A DNA stretch of 64,000 nucleotides from Platycnemis pennipes. Taxonomy: Eukaryota; Arthropoda; Insecta; Odonata; Platycnemididae. Both the position numbers and the translations under genes were made by a program. The first letter of the stretch is position 1. Every line of letters begins with the position of its first letter. Under the pieces are notes generated by a model, which saw only the letters and a list, made by a program, of their open reading frames with translations, was not told where the DNA came from and ran no database searches. The stretch covers positions 122,392,849-122,456,848 of the forward strand of contig OW121849.1 in NCBI GenBank assembly GCA_933228895.1, written 5' to 3'. Shown here piece by piece: positions 44,063-57,235 of this stretch.

Positions 44063-44559
44063 TTTAAATCCAATTCTAATGTCTACATCTGGTATTTTGT
44101 CTGGTAGTTAGTAGGTAGCGTCAGAAGTAGTATTTAATAGGTATAGGTGGCTGACCGATCTGCATCTAAGTAGCACTCTACAAGTTAAGGCGTGAAAGGC
44201 AGGGAGTGACTATTCAGGGAGTGAGTATTCAGACATTCATACTGCTTACATCCTCGCACCCACAATCGTATTGCTATTGAAAACCATAACCGGTTTCATC
44301 GCTATGTTAAATAAAATCATCCAGGAAATAAAAGTTTTTTTATTGCAGGTAAAACCAGTTGTAAACTTGATCATCGATGAGCAGTGTCCAAAAAGCATGG
44401 AACATGTCTTTATGGTAGGAAGGCTATGGAATATGGCTTTTGAATCCATCTATAATACATGAAAGGACGCCAAGGCCCCGCAATTTAACATCTCATTACA
44501 GTTGAGGTTGAACCAGAATTAATTAGTCCACCGTGGGAGGTCCTAGAAAAAAATTAACT

Positions 44560-44785
44560 CGGGGTTTATTCCTTCGGAAAATTCCAGAGTCCATATTGGT
44601 TCATTATTATCTAAGGACACCATGGGGGCAACAATTCAACGGCTCCTCCGACGGGCAATGAACTGATATTAATGCGCGGAGCGGGATTCCACCGAAAATA
44701 TCCCTGCCTGCATTCGAACCGAGGTCAACAGAATTCGAAGCAAGCACCCTAGGCCACGACGCAAAGGCGATGCCATCGGCTGATC
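44560..44785 (-). mobile_element. tRNA-derived SINE (family 1)
   Basis: Minus-strand box B GGTTCGAATGCAGGC and the body block GCCCGTCGGAGGAGCC. Diverged but colinear with the other copies. Confidence 0.55.
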
Positions 44786-45174
44786 GGCTCAAGATGGGAG
44801 GAAGGTTTAGAGGAGGGGGAAGGCGTGGGTGTAGGGGCGAAGAGGTGGCGTGCCGGAAAGATTATTTTTCGGAGCTTTCCGAAGGAAAAAGAGGGAGTTG
44901 GAGGGGGTGTGTGGGAAGGAAGCAGCTTTTCGGGAATTTCGGGAGGTGGCAGTTCAGTTCGAAGGCAGCGGCGGCGGCGGCGACGCTGATGGGTGGGGAA
45001 GGCCAGAAGTTTGGAGGGAAGCTCATATCCTCCAGTCCGTTTAATGTGATTGGCAACCCCCCACGAACGGGAGCGAGTGTCTGTGGGGAAGGGACAAAGG
45101 GAAAGTGAGGGCGAAGGGGAGGAGGACGATTTGGTGGTGGACGGAAGGGAGACTTTGGGAGAGGAGGCCTTAGA

Positions 45175-45645
45175 AGTCCTGATGAGTTCAGGAGCGGATC
45201 CCCCACCCCCATCACCACCTTACCAACTTACTCCCACCCTCGTCGGCTGCGTGTTCCTCCTCCAGACTCCCTCCCCCCCCTGCCCTCCCTCTTCCCCAAA
45301 ACCCCGCGTTACGCACTCGGCCTCCTTTACTTTCTTTTAATTCTCCCCCCAACACCCCCGCCGACTCCCCTCGTCCTCTTCACCCTTGCGCGCACCCGCC
45401 ATGTTCCTTCCCTCTCCAAACCCACCCCCCCCCCTCACCCCGAGCCTTTAAGAAACCCTTCAAGTACGTACTCCACCCTCCCCTGCCGTCTCCTCACCCC
45501 TTCGTCCGTCACCCCCCTTCTCCTCTCCTTCCTCCACCCTTCCCGGGACACGACCCCGTCCCTCCAACCCTCTACACCCTGTCCCTCCCGGAAACTCCTC
45601 ACACCCCCCAACGTTCAGCCTTCCCGTTGCAAACTTTGGGCACGA
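45175..45645. other. pyrimidine-rich, C-dominated tract
   Basis: About 470 bp in which the plus strand is mostly C and T, with repeated CCCC and CACCC words. The preceding 400 bp (44780-45175) is the reverse, G-rich with GGGAGG words. No splice-consistent gene and no repeat unit were seen. Confidence 0.6.
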
Positions 45646-46284
45646 TTCACTTCAAACCGCGGAGCTTTCTCGTGGCAGTTATTCCGGAGTAGTGACTGAC
45701 AGCTGAAGTCATTCGAGTCAAATTGGGTAAATGGGTAGTTGAGTGAGGGCATGGATTTATTTAATTTATTAATCTAAAGGTTGAGGATGGAGAGAAACTT
45801 AATGTCGCAATTAGACTCCTCTTGAAGGGAGAAACTAAGGGTTTAGTGGTATAACATCACATCCAACGGTTGGGGTACTGAAATTGAATTATGATTCACA
45901 CAGCACTTGAAAAAGACTGTTGCAACGCAGAAAAATCACTGTCTTTGCCGGGACTTTAACCATGACTTTCGGGATAGGAAGCAATTTCTCCATCAAACAC
46001 TCCGACTTGATCCCCAGTTGATCGTCGTCAATTAATCAACTATCAGAATGAAGTTAAAGTCGACTTATAGGCAGTAGGGGAGCGGAGTGGAAATTCACAG
46101 GAAATATTACCGATTGAGGAGATGAAGAAGTGGGAAGAGTGAGTAAATATAAAATAATAGCCTCTTCCATCGAGATCGTAGGATTCATCACCTGTGGAAT
46201 GAGATGCAATAATTTTCACTTTGTTGGCATTATTTTAACTTTGTATTGATGTGCACTGGCTCCCATATCTTTCAATGTCTACAT

Positions 46285-46690
46285 CAGGGGTTCCCAAATT
46301 TTTTTGTACTACGCCCCCTCCTGTTAAAATGGAAACCTTCCACGCCCCCCTTCACAGTAAATTTTGGGGCAATGTGAAAAAAAAACAAAACATGTATTTT
46401 TACTATCACAAAATTAACATTTTAAGTTTCAATTTAAAGAAATTTTGTTAAGAGAAAAACATCGACAAAAAGCTATGTATTTTAGCTATAACAGAGTTTT
46501 ATACAAGAGGATCCTTAAGTTTTCTAAACATCAAGGTTGATTTTAAAAATCTACAACATAAAATTAGTTAAGGAAATGTGTGGATTCTATTTACTTAGAG
46601 ATTTTTATTTTTAACTGGTCTCGCGCTCACGCCCCTGACATGTCTTCACGCCCCCCTGGGGGGGCGCGCCCCCCAGTTTGGGAACCCCTG
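46285..46690. mobile_element. hAT-type non-autonomous element
   Basis: CAGGGGTTCCCAAA at the left and TTTGGGAACCCCTG at the right are perfect 14-bp inverted repeats. These ends are typical of widespread hAT MITEs. 406 bp, AT-rich centre, no ORF. Flanks GTCTACAT and CTCTAGTG are only partly alike. Confidence 0.78.
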
Positions 46691-46741
46691 CTCTAGTGAG
46701 AGAAAGCCATCCAATAAGTCAAAGAAAAGTGTTCGGTAGTG

Positions 46742-47029
46742 GAGGATTGGGTTGATGTGGTGGCTAGAGTACTGGCCTTCCATCCTGAGGGCCCGGGTTC
46801 GATTCCTGGCAGTGGCGGATTTTTCAGTGGAAACCCGGTCCCCACTTGAGTGCCTAGTGGAGGGGATTTCAAGTTCAATACTCCGTCCGTCGCATGATAC
46901 GTTACGCCGTGGTCCCCTTGGCGCCTTTCGTTAAAGAGTAGGCTAATGCCGACGCCAGGTTTCTCTCCACCTTTCCTCCGCCGTTCCCTGAAGACTCCTA
47001 CCATCACCCAATTACCCACCTATCCTAAA
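46742..47029 (+). mobile_element. tRNA-derived SINE (family 1)
   Basis: The tRNA-like head has box B GGTTCGATTCC in GGGCCCGGGTTCGATTCCTG. The conserved body includes AATACTCCGTCCGTCGCATG and GGCTAATGCCGACGCCAGG. This is the best-preserved copy. Confidence 0.75.
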
Positions 47030-47735
47030 AGGCGCAAAAGCAATGACCAATGCAACCTGAAAAGCAATGAAAAGAGAACTAAGGAAATATGCAGTAGGAG
47101 AAAAGAAGCTAGGACCAATATGAAAATAAAACTAGTAGAACAAAAACTTGAAGCTGAGTTACCTGGGAAGCTGAGTAACCAGCGATGGACGAAGCAAAAG
47201 AGAAATTATCAGTAGAATGGCCCAAGCGAAAAGGGCATTTTACCAAAAGAAGATTCTGCTTACAGCTGCAAATACAAGTGTGGAAGAGAGGAAACATTTC
47301 AATAGAACATATATCTGGAGAATGCTGCTTTAGGGCGGCGAAGCATGGACGATAACAGCAGCAGAGGAGTCAAGGCTGAAGCATTTGAAATGTGGTGCTA
47401 CCGAAGAATAATGAAGATAAAATGGATAGACGGAGTGACAAACAAAGAAGTCTTAAGAAGAGTGGGAGAAAAGGGATGTGTACTGAAAACATTAAAAAGA
47501 AGACGGGACAACTTAATTGGCCACATCCTAAGACACGATGGTCTGATGAAGACAATCGTCGAGGGAAAAGTGAAAGGGAAGAATGGAAAAGGTAGGCCTC
47601 GTATGAGTAATATAGAACAGGTGGCGAGAGATGTGAAAGAGAGGAATTACGTTTATATGAAGAGGTTGGCCGATATAAAATTCGAGTGGAGAGCTGCATC
47701 AAACAAATCTTAGGATTGTTGATCGATGATGATTG
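47030..47735 (+). mobile_element. RTE-like non-LTR fragment
   Basis: Broken frame with SRRKEARTN, then AEAFEMWCYRRIMKIKWIDG, GHILRHDGLMKTIVEGKVKG and RLADIKFEWRAASNKS. It starts right after the 3' end of a SINE. Confidence 0.7.
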
Positions 47736-48694
47736 ACTATTAAAAGAAAATATTTTATTTTGTCCTCGCATAGCATTATCGTAGGCTGCATAAAAAAGGG
47801 CCTATGTTTTTTCTATATGCTTGGAGGTCTCACTTAAGAAATTCATTACTTTAAAAGCATTAATCTGATCGTAGCTAAACTTGAACACCTTTTAGAAAAC
47901 TTATTTTTGATGTGTATACCCAGTTATAATGTTGAAGAGATTACTTGATCTTGAGGGCGGAACCTAGCATGATTGAAACCTTTCCAAAAGCTTTCACGGG
48001 TTCATTGAACTCGAGCTTGCGATGAAGTGGTTATATAGGTATTTCATACTAATTAAAAAAGAGAAGATCGCATCGCAAATTTTAACGCTTAACCTGATTA
48101 ATCGGTGGTAACTAGGTCCTACTGTGAGTTAGTAGCAAACTACTAGCACATTATGTATGAAATCAAGCATATAAGTGAGTATGATAGCGATCATGCTTGT
48201 TAGCCAGCATGCTGGTTCTATATCACACGGCACTGGAAAGCTATCACACTATCGAGTATCTTCAACCTTGTTCTGGATCAAGTGTCACGCGAAATAGTCT
48301 TTTAAGTAATTCTCAGCCAAGGTTAGACCTCTGTAGCACTGGAAAATCTCTCAACTTCGCCAAAACGAAAAACAAGCCCCTCAGGAGTGGAAAACAATTA
48401 GTTTAACCACAAATTAGCATAAAATTGATCAATGTTGATCAGCTCTTACTCACCTCAGATCAAGTCGTGGGTGGTTAAAGACCTACTAGATACATGAGAA
48501 AGACAATATTATCTGCTTGAGGAGAATAATGGAGGAATTGGCGGAGTTCATAAGAAATATGTAACGGCCTATCTCACGGAGATCATAAATAAGATGCAGA
48601 GATCACATGGGGTGGGAGTTCAGTGCCGCAGTACACAAACACGATCTCGGTAGTATTCTCACGCCCTCTAACGTGTGGTTCTTAGCAGGCTTGA
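47736..48694. other. intergenic sequence, nothing recognised
   Basis: No coding motif or clear repeat seen. Confidence 0.45.
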
Positions 48695-49018
48695 ATGGAT
48701 CCAAGGGGGTGGAGAAAGCTTCCTCAGAGGGTGCAATTTAGTGCAGTGCAGGGGGTGCATTAAAAAAGTATCATTTGTTATACAGTTACAGCAACCGACA
48801 AGAAAACGTTTTTTACTGTGATTTTTTAATTTACTTGCTAACATTAATGCGACAGCAAAATATTGTCATAAAGTAACGTGTATTTATATTTTTTTAGCTC
48901 AGAGAGTCAAAATTTTCTACACCATATTGAATGAAAACTCGATATTTTGTGAGGGGGTAGGAGAGGATATTTCAAGAATTCAAAGGGCGTCAGGAGCATA
49001 ATTGGTTAAGAAACACTG
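48695..49018. mobile_element. possible hAT element remnant
   Basis: The right end, read on the other strand, is CAGTGTTTCTTAACCAATTA, a typical hAT terminus. The left part has G-rich GGGGGTGGAG and GAGGGTGCAAT words common in such elements. The matching left terminus was not found. Confidence 0.35.
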
Positions 49019-49519
49019 GTCTAACATAGGGGCCAGCAATCTAAACCTCGTGCTCCACATTTATCTCTTGGGGTGCATCAATACGATTTTAAAGTGAAAT
49101 TGAAAAAGTAGCTATAGTTTTATGCTACTTAAATAATGGCATATCTTGCAGTGGGTTTTTCCGCGATGGACATCAGCCAAAATCACTTTTTTCTCCGCAA
49201 CTGTACATATCTTTTACACATAGGTACCTTTGATATTATCATTTGCATCTTGTTGAATTCATGAGCTTTTTTCCTAACGGAAACATTATATTCATTTTTT
49301 CTTATTGTAAAACTATATTGATTTTCTTTTCTTCATTGTCATCTTATCTTCATTTTTTCCTCATTGTAAATTTAATTATTTTTCTATTGTAATTTTATAT
49401 TTTTTTCAGTATTTAGAACAACGTTTATATGCATCCCTCGTAAATACATGAAATATACTATATTTATCTATCTATCTATCTTGCTACCTGAAAATGAAAA
49501 ATGCATAATAGTTCATTTA

Positions 49520-50090
49520 CTGATCATCATCATTAGTCATCAATCCTCAGATTGGTTTGACGCAGATCTCCACTGAGTTATTTTATCGGCTAATCTCTTC
49601 ATCTTTATGTATTTCTTCTCTTTCATATCCTTCATCACTTGTTCCATATATCTCTTCCTATGCCATTGCCTTCTTTTGCCATTCTTCCCATCCACTTGTA
49701 CTTCAAGGATTGTCTTCATCAGTCCATCGTGTCTTAAGATATGGCCGATTAAGTTGTCCCGTCTTCTTCTTAGAGTTTTCAGCAGGCTTCTCTTTTCTCC
49801 CACTCTTCTTAATACTTCTTCGTTTGTCACTCGATCGATCCATTTTATCTTCATCATTCTTCTGTAGCACCACATTTCGAATGCTTCCACCCTTTTCTTC
49901 TCCGCTGCTGTCATCGTCCATGCCTCACTGCCGTAAAGAAACACGCACCAGATGTGCGTTCTGATAAATTATTTCCTTACTTGTACGCTTGTATTTCGAG
50001 TTGTAAGTAGATTCCTCTTTTGATAGAATGCCCTCATCGCCTGGGCTATTCTGTTGGCTATTTCTTTCTTGCTTCGTAATGCTTCATGTT
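49520..50090 (-). mobile_element. RTE-like non-LTR fragment
   Basis: Minus-strand frame GSEAWTMTAAEKKRVEAFEM to RLADKITQWRSASNQSED is open over 134 codons, the best preserved piece of this family here. The ATGATGATGA tail is on the left. Confidence 0.72.
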
Positions 50091-50589
50091 TGCTTCGCAT
50101 ACTCTAACTTTAAAAAACAATGAATATCATGGTTACTATTTATATTTTTCGGGGCGGTATACGAAAATGAGGTAATATTTATAGTCAATGTGCTTTTTTG
50201 CATCTTTTGAGTCAGTGAGACACCGTTATGTTCGTTAATAGCCGTTAAAATAATGTCAATTCTTATTTTACGTTTATTATAAAATCTGTACACGTTATCG
50301 AATTATAGCGAAATGTATCTAATTTACCAAAAGTAACGTGCCATAAAATCGTCAAATTATCAAATATTTAAATCTTTATAGAGCAGTTTTTCTCAATTGT
50401 TCCCATAGCTATCTCTAATAAAGACAAGTGTATAAAGTTTCACGCACATCTCTACACAGACACAAACCCTTCAGCCATCTTAATTGCTTGCTATATTTTG
50501 AGAACGTTGCCGGATGTGTGGCCAATACAATAGAATCCGCTTCTTTTCCTATTCAAACAGCAAAGATTTCTCCGCATTATGCGCGTGGT

Positions 50590-51222
50590 AAAGACCTCTG
50601 GACTCGTAGCCGAGGTATAGCCCGTTAACTCATTACTTATCGTTGGGATCCGAATCAATTAGGTTTGATCAGAGAGCTCGACAGTGTGCAGCGTAGAGCA
50701 GCTAGGTCTGTTAAAAGGTGTTATAATAGGTTTAGTAGTGTATCAGAGTTAATAGAAGAATTAGGTTGTGAATCATTATCAGATCATAGGTTAAAGTACG
50801 GATTAAATCTATTATTGAAATTTAAACTGATAGCTTGACTGAAGATGTTAGGTATATTTTGAAAACACCAGCGTATTATATGCTAGATTCGGCCAGATAA
50901 ACAAGACTGGAGAGATAGATTATCGTACTGATAGATTCAAAATGTAATTTTTCCCCCATACTATAAGAGAACACAATTGGCAGCATTGCAAAGGTAGGGG
51001 AAATATTGTAGAGCAGTCTGTAGTGAATGGTGGGTATATTAACAATCAATCCCTTCATCACTATGTAGATACTAACCATGTAGCTGCATGTGACCCTATT
51101 ATGTAGCATGTAGTAGCTTAGTTACATGCCAATAGTGCATGTGTGGTGATCTTCACCCCTTCCGCACACCCTCGTGGTGGCTTGCAGAGTATTACGTAGG
51201 TGTATATGTAGATGTAATTGGG
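50590..51222 (+). mobile_element. CR1/Jockey-like non-LTR 3' end
   Basis: Encodes WDPNQLGLIRELDSVQRRAA, then SDHRLKYGLNLLLKFK, a diverged relative of the other copies. It ends in CCGCACACCCTCGTGGTGGC and a GTAGATGTA tail. Confidence 0.65.
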
Positions 51223-51597
51223 AAGAAATGATTTGCACATGTGTGTCACCTCCTTTTTTACGAGAAGAAGTTTGGGTTTTGTAGAAATGTTGGCAGAATA
51301 ACGGGCACGTATTATGGCTTATAAACAGTCTAGGTGCTCAAGGAAAGTGTCACAGAGTAAAACCGGGTTCGGCGTTCTATATTTTCAAAGAGGATGGAAA
51401 AAAATTAATTCAAACGCAAATGGAGGAAACCAAAAAGAGCGAGTTGGGCTGAAGAAGAGAGGGAAATTGAGCGAGAAGGCAGAACGTAGGAAATCAATAG
51501 GACAATAATATAGGACGAGAGAAGCTTTGATATATTATGATTAAGAGCATCTTTCAGAAAGTTATAGGGTTCAGAAAGTCATAATATGTATACATTG

Positions 51598-51880
51598 AAG
51601 ACATGGATCGTGTTGGTGTAGTGGTTAGAGTACTGGCTTCCCACCCCAAAGGCATTGAGTTCAAGTCCCGGCAGTGGCAGATTTATTATTTTTCTGTCCC
51701 CGATTGGAAGCTTCGTGGAAGCTTTTCAAGGTCAAATTCGTTCAGGTCCGTCGGATGGGACATTCCAGACACTAGACTCCTTGAGAGTTTATTAGTACCG
51801 ACGCCAAGTTTCTTTCCTATATTCCTCCGCTCCCAGAAATATTTACACTTCTACCCAATACCTCACCTATGCTCAAATGA
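51598..51880 (+). mobile_element. tRNA-derived SINE (family 1)
   Basis: GTGTTGGTGTAGTGGTTAGA (box A) and GTTCAAGTCCCGGCAGTGGC (box B), then the TCCGTCGGATGGGACAT and CCGACGCCAAG body blocks. Confidence 0.72.
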
Positions 51881-51934
51881 AAGAACTTAAATGCCTCTAT
51901 GAGCGTGAGATGGGCGCATATAAACAAGAAAACA

Positions 51935-52535
51935 TCAACATCTACACAACATCTACATATTACCTTTCAAGCTACCATAAAGGTGTGTGGCAAGGGGTGA
52001 ATGCTCACCAAACATGCACTACGTATCATACATAAAAAAAGGATTACTTAGTAATGATATTCCTACTAATCTAAACTTCACAGTTTAAAAAAGATAAAAA
52101 GAGCAAAGCGACGGGATAGCGAACATTCAAAAACATGCTGTTAGTTGGGTTAGCTTAAAGTCCTTATACTGACATGCAGCTACCTATGCTATTCATTGAC
52201 ACACTCGTATTGGACATATTTACCGCTATTCATATCCCTAATTTTACGGGGAAAAAAGGTCATTTTGAATCTGTCAGTTCGGAAATCAATTTCTCTAATT
52301 TTGTGATTATGGTCCAGTCTACCATGGTAAGTTGGGGTTCGCAAAATATTTTTAACGTCATCACTGAAAATATTATCTTGGAATTTATTGAAGAGATTAA
52401 GTCTAAATTTCAACCTGCGATCCGACAATGATTCTCATTTTAATCCATTTAATAGACTGGTTACGCTAATATGGTTATCGTACCGTCCCTTTACAAATCT
52501 TGCCGATCTTCGCTGCACCCGTTCATCAAGGACAT
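51935..52535 (-). mobile_element. CR1/Jockey-like non-LTR 3' end
   Basis: ACATCTACACAACATCTACA tail, the conserved hairpin block, then the minus-strand SDRRLKFRLNLFNKFQDNIF segment. Confidence 0.7.
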
Positions 52536-53514
52536 TAGGAGAAAGCCTTTGGAAAAATACTTTGGAATGAAAAAACGGGAGTTTAATGCAGAATAGTATA
52601 GAAAATTGCGGAGGTGTTACTGGGTGAATTCCAATTTGGAATTGGAAAAATTAAGGGTCTGTGAGAAGTAATCCGACCCTACTATTGCTTATAGTGAATA
52701 GAATGAAAAAAGTTGATATTCATAGTGATTGTTGACCTATATAGAGCTTTCAATAATTCTGACTGACATTCAATGCTCAAATCTGGAAGGAAATCAAGGA
52801 TTCGTGCTGCAATGCCAGGAGAATTATCTACAGGATGCATAAAATCCCAACGCTAATATGAGGCAATCTTATCGTATTCAGCTGGTGCCATTGGTGAGAA
52901 AGGGATACATTCATTGGTACTTCGGTTTTAACTCGTCTATTTAGATTATCTCTTAGGAAGCAAAAAAATTCCGATCATCTTTGAACCTAGGAATCCCTGA
53001 CCAATATCCAAATTCTTGACACCCCATGCATAAAAAACTATTTGACACGGCTACATACACAAGAAATACTTCTATATGCGGTTTTCTGAGAAATTATTAC
53101 ACAAGAATTTCAAGACCTCTATGTAGAACCATTTCCAGAGGCCTAGAAACATTTCTATTTATTGTATTATGAAAAAGTTATTCCGACGAAGGAAAGTTTG
53201 GTATTTATGATACATGATGGAAAACTCACTGTCACTTCCCGCACAATGGGAAGCCGGAGTAACATCACTGCACGATTCAGGAAAGAATTTAATGTCTACG
53301 ACGCGTACATCAGTTGATCAGAGTGATTTTTTCCACATTGCTTTGAACGCTCGTATTCAAAAAGTTGGACCCAGAAAAAAAATCGACTCTCGCGGATAGT
53401 GCCGTGTTGAACCTCTCAGGAAAATGTGGGCTACGCGGGAGAGGGATGGCATGAAAAAAAATGAATAAAGCTTGATGCACAGAAGGGAGGCATAATGGTG
53501 TGGTTTTGGTAAAT
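52536..53514. other. intergenic sequence, nothing recognised
   Basis: AT-rich with only short frames. Confidence 0.45.
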
Positions 53515-53619
53515 CTCTCCGGCCGCGACGCTTTGAGGGTAGTTTGCTCTCGCTCCCAAGAGCGGCGGTTTCCATTGGACGTCGAGGTACGGCTCGATAA
53601 AATTGACGCCGCCCAACTT

Positions 53620-54090
53620 CCGCTTCCCCCCCCAGATAGGCTGCACCCTTCCCCTCGTTTCCTCTCCGCCCTCCCCCTCCCCACTTTCATATCCCTAACA
53701 CAGTCATCCCCCCCTCCTCTCCATTGGGACTCCCCCCCCCCCCTCTCAGCAACTTCCCCTACTTCGCGCGTGCGCCCTGGCCCACCCACTCTCCCTTCGT
53801 CTCGACCTCCCATTCCACCAATCCTGAATACACCCCTCCAACACCTCCCCCCTCCCATTAGCGCCTATCCTTGTTGACACCTACCCACCTCTCTTTTTTC
53901 CCCTACACCATTCCTCTTGTCAGTACGCCTTCAATCCCCCCTCCCCCTAGGTTCGTGAGCGGGGGAGGAGGAAGGGTTGCGATCGGGGAAGGGGATTGCA
54001 GGCCTCTCATTGGTCCGAAGCGCGAGCTAGACTCATCCCCTTTTTTCTCTCCCCTCCCCATCTTCTCTACACCCTCGCCTGCCACGGACG
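53620..54090. other. pyrimidine-rich, C-dominated tract
   Basis: C-rich plus strand with runs up to about ten C. It is preceded by a CpG-rich 130 bp (53515-53640). The character is like 45175-45645, but I see no clear base-by-base similarity. No gene recognised. Confidence 0.55.
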
Positions 54091-54254
54091 TCTTTTCTAT
54101 TCGTCAATTGATAGTCACAAAAAGACGCATTTTCGATGACGACTTTAGTAGACACTCTTGTTTTCAATGGTTGCAAACTTTAGAAAAAAGGTCGATTTTC
54201 AGTGTTTACTTATAGTTTCTGCAGTGCAAAATAAAACGCATGAGTAAATATTAC

Positions 54255-54495
54255 GATGGGGATGAGGATGGTGGCGTTCATAAGCCTACCATTTCGACGA
54301 TTCGGGTTCGAATCCCAGAAATGGCAGCTCATATACCGGTTCCTACTTGAGTGCTGGGTGTTAAAGTTGTCTGTACTCTGTTCGTCGCTTGGGACATAAA
54401 ACACGGGAACCCCTAGGCGTCTCCATCAACGGGCATGCAACTTCCGATGCTAGTTTCTCTTCCGTTCTCTTCCCAAACACTAACTATTCCTTAAT
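54255..54495 (+). mobile_element. tRNA-derived SINE (family 1)
   Basis: Box B GGTTCGAATCCCAG, then ACCGGTTCCTACTTGAGTGC, CTCTGTTCGTCGCTTGGGAC and GCAACTTCCGATGCTAG. The head is diverged. Confidence 0.62.
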
Positions 54496-54539
54496 GGCGC
54501 AAATGGCCGTTGTTGTCAATCGCCTCAACTGACAGCAAA

Positions 54540-54930
54540 AGAAAGAAATATCCTTATCATCACAAGTCATTCGAATGTTCTAACGCCTGAACTCCTAACG
54601 CTAACATGAACCGTCGAATTCTCCCTTGCATCCTTCCTCACTCGTTTCATATACACCTCGCCCCACCTCAACCAAGATATTTCTTGGAAATTTTTCCATG
54701 CACTTTACCCTCGACGATTGTCTCCATAAGACCATTATGTCTGAGGATGTGACTGATACCGTTATTTGTTTTCTTTTTAGGATTTTCATCAGCCCTATCT
54801 TATCTCCCATTCTTCTACAGAACGTCTCTGTTATTTCTTCGGTTAATTTATTATATCTTAATCATTCTTCAGTAGCACCTCATTTGAATGGCTTTCAGTC
54901 TTGTCTTATCTCCAGATTGCCCGTTGGGGG
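54540..54930 (-). mobile_element. RTE-like non-LTR fragment, strongly decayed
   Basis: Minus-strand remains match the region from the AFEMWCYRR block to the VEGKV block, with many stops and frame changes. Confidence 0.45.
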
Positions 54931-55289
54931 TAATTCATGCATACGCGTATCATTGTATTGATGCAGAGATAAGAAGGATATTTTAAAGTGGAAGATGGGT
55001 GAAAGAAATAGGACACAGCGTCGGCATTCATCTGTTTTCTATGACATAGCACCAAGGAGTTCTCGGTTAAATGTGAAGATCTTTCCACATAGTACAGGTT
55101 TGAATTAATATGAAAAAGATTGAAATGAAAAATGTTATCCCGATTAGAGCTGATGTATTTTCGAAGAGGGTTAATTAATTGCACATGCGCACGCATTAGA
55201 GACGGGACTGAAAGACACCTTAGTCTCTGTCTGTCAGTCCCCTTTTACTGCTAACATAAGTTGAAGGACTCATCTTGAGTTAAGATGAA

Positions 55290-55456
55290 GTATTCTTAAG
55301 GACCCGGGACCTAATCACGGCCACTCAGTGGTCGCCTACGAAGATACGATTCCCGCAACGAGCACTTATGCTGTGTTTTTCTTAGGATTAAGCTTAGGAT
55401 TAGGTAGGTTTGACAGTGCGGTATAACATTAGAAGTTAGTGCACCTAAAAAAGAGT
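55290..55456 (+). mobile_element. tRNA-derived SINE (family 2), diverged
   Basis: The 3' part TGACAGTGCGGTATAACATT, then AGTGCACCTAAAAAA, matches the copy at 34775-34948. The head is poorly preserved. Confidence 0.42.
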
Positions 55457-55561
55457 TAGAAGTTCTACTACGTGAAGATAGAAAAAAGAGAGCACTGCAA
55501 TTCACCTGATCATACTGCACTGGGACGAAACCTATGTCGTTTAATAAAGCTTCATAAATGG

Positions 55562-56113
55562 AATGGGGGCGTTTACTCGGAACCACGGACTTCTCGGAAC
55601 CGAAATCGCAATTTTGTGCACGAAATTGTTAGATGGAGAATAAAAATGAATTTTAGTGAAAAAATTAATCTTCTAACCACAACCATTCACTCATAAATCA
55701 AAAATTAAAATAAGCAAAAGGTGACGCCCACCGACAATGCTGATGTGATAACATTGACGTCATTTTCCTCCCTTCCTTGGCTGCTCTTATGGGAAGGGAA
55801 GGGAGAAGAGGGGTGTTCTCTGAAGGTCTGCTCGCACAGATGCTGTCGCAACTGTCCTATTGGCAGAGTCAGCTGTGGTCCCCCCTTTGCGATAAGGCAA
55901 AGTAGCTTCGCAGGCTCAGTTGTGATCGGACGAAGTCGATATACGCCAGAGGTTGCACCACGCCCACTTATCCGAAAGGGTTAAAAACATCAGTTTTGCG
56001 CCGCTTATAACTCGAGAAATAATTGACGGTACAAAAAACGGAAAAATACGGGTCTTTTTATTTTACAAACTCTATCATATTCGGCAATAAAAAATATGGT
56101 AAACGACCCCATT
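55562..56113 (-). mobile_element. 530-bp TIR element, copy 5
   Basis: Starts AATGGGGGCGTTTACTCGG and ends GGTAAACGACCCCATT. A short internal duplication (CTCGGAACC, twice) lies near the left end. It carries a TTGACGTCA site. Confidence 0.8.
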
Positions 56114-56119
56114 GCAGTG

Positions 56120-56206
56120 TTCTCTATCTTCATGCCTGGAGATGGTTCACACCCTGTCACACACCCTTATGGAGGCTTGCAAGGTATTATATAGATTTAG
56201 ATCTCA
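56120..56206 (+). mobile_element. CR1/Jockey-like 3' tail only
   Basis: TGTCACACACCCTTATGGAG and GGTATTATATAGATTTAGAT match the conserved 3' end. It follows directly after the fifth 530-bp TIR copy. Confidence 0.5.
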
Positions 56207-57235
56207 TCGCCGACTTTCAATATACGGCGCTTCGAGAAATACACCAATTTCGAAAGGTCACGCCTCTTTTCAAGGAGCAAAATATTTACCCATTTGTGCC
56301 GTGCACGAACCTCCATCCCCTATCTTTGCTTCCGGCGGAAACATCCTCCTGCTTTCCCGTCGGTCAACGAGGAAAAAACTTTCCAACCCCCTAGCTCTCT
56401 GTCCAACTCCGTCTGTCCCAACCACTGTCCTCCGAGTCCGTCGCTCTTCACCCCTTCCACGGAGATCCATCTGCGAAAACCCCCTCATCTGCAGTTCCAC
56501 CGCCGCGCCGCCCGTCCTTGAGGGATTCGATGGCAGAATCACCCTTAGCTCACCCTTCCTGAATGCGGCGTTGCACGTATATTTTCGCGAGGGAGGATGG
56601 TGACCCAGAATGAGCGGGAGGGGGTGGCAAAAATGGGTGCAAGTTGTGTGGGTGCAGAAAGAGGGTCGGGACGCGTGCCAGGGAGGGATGTTTTAAGAGA
56701 AGTGGCTTGGAGTGCGTCTTGTTATCTTAAGGAACAGATGTTGCCTCTAACACGAGCCGAAAGCAGGCTAAAGGGATTTGTACAAACTAATCCAGCTTTC
56801 GGTTTGCATTTTCTAGTCCCAGCGGTTGTTCCTAAATAGGGCGAGTCTCGTCATGGCTTCAAGTCCAAGTCTTGAGGTCAATACTTCATCAAACTGAGCG
56901 TATGTCTGGTAACGATTTAATACAGATGTACTTAAAGTAGAGAAATTGACACCATGGCGTTTTTTCACATTTTTTTCCAAATTTCCAAAATATTTTCCAC
57001 ACAGGACTTTAATACTATAGCCGATTTTAATTAAATTGTCCAAAAAAGATACGACTTAAAGGAATAAATGAACTGTTTGTCGGTTGCAATTCTTTCGACT
57101 CATATTCAATTCATTTTTCATTCATCAAAGAACAACGTTGATAAGTGAGGAATCCCCATTTTAGCCGAGGTCACGCTGAACTGATTACGAACATAGTAAA
57201 AGTTAAATCAAAGGAATGGTATACCTACTGCAGAA

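Noticed and set aside
44246..44462. Overlapping 60-70-codon frames on both strands
   Set aside because: No motifs. The region has AATAAA-type words like a retroelement end, but no clear partner arm, so it was not called.
53310..53858. 182-codon minus-strand Gly/Arg-rich frame
   Set aside because: It arises from the C-rich tract read in antisense; composition alone explains the lack of stops.
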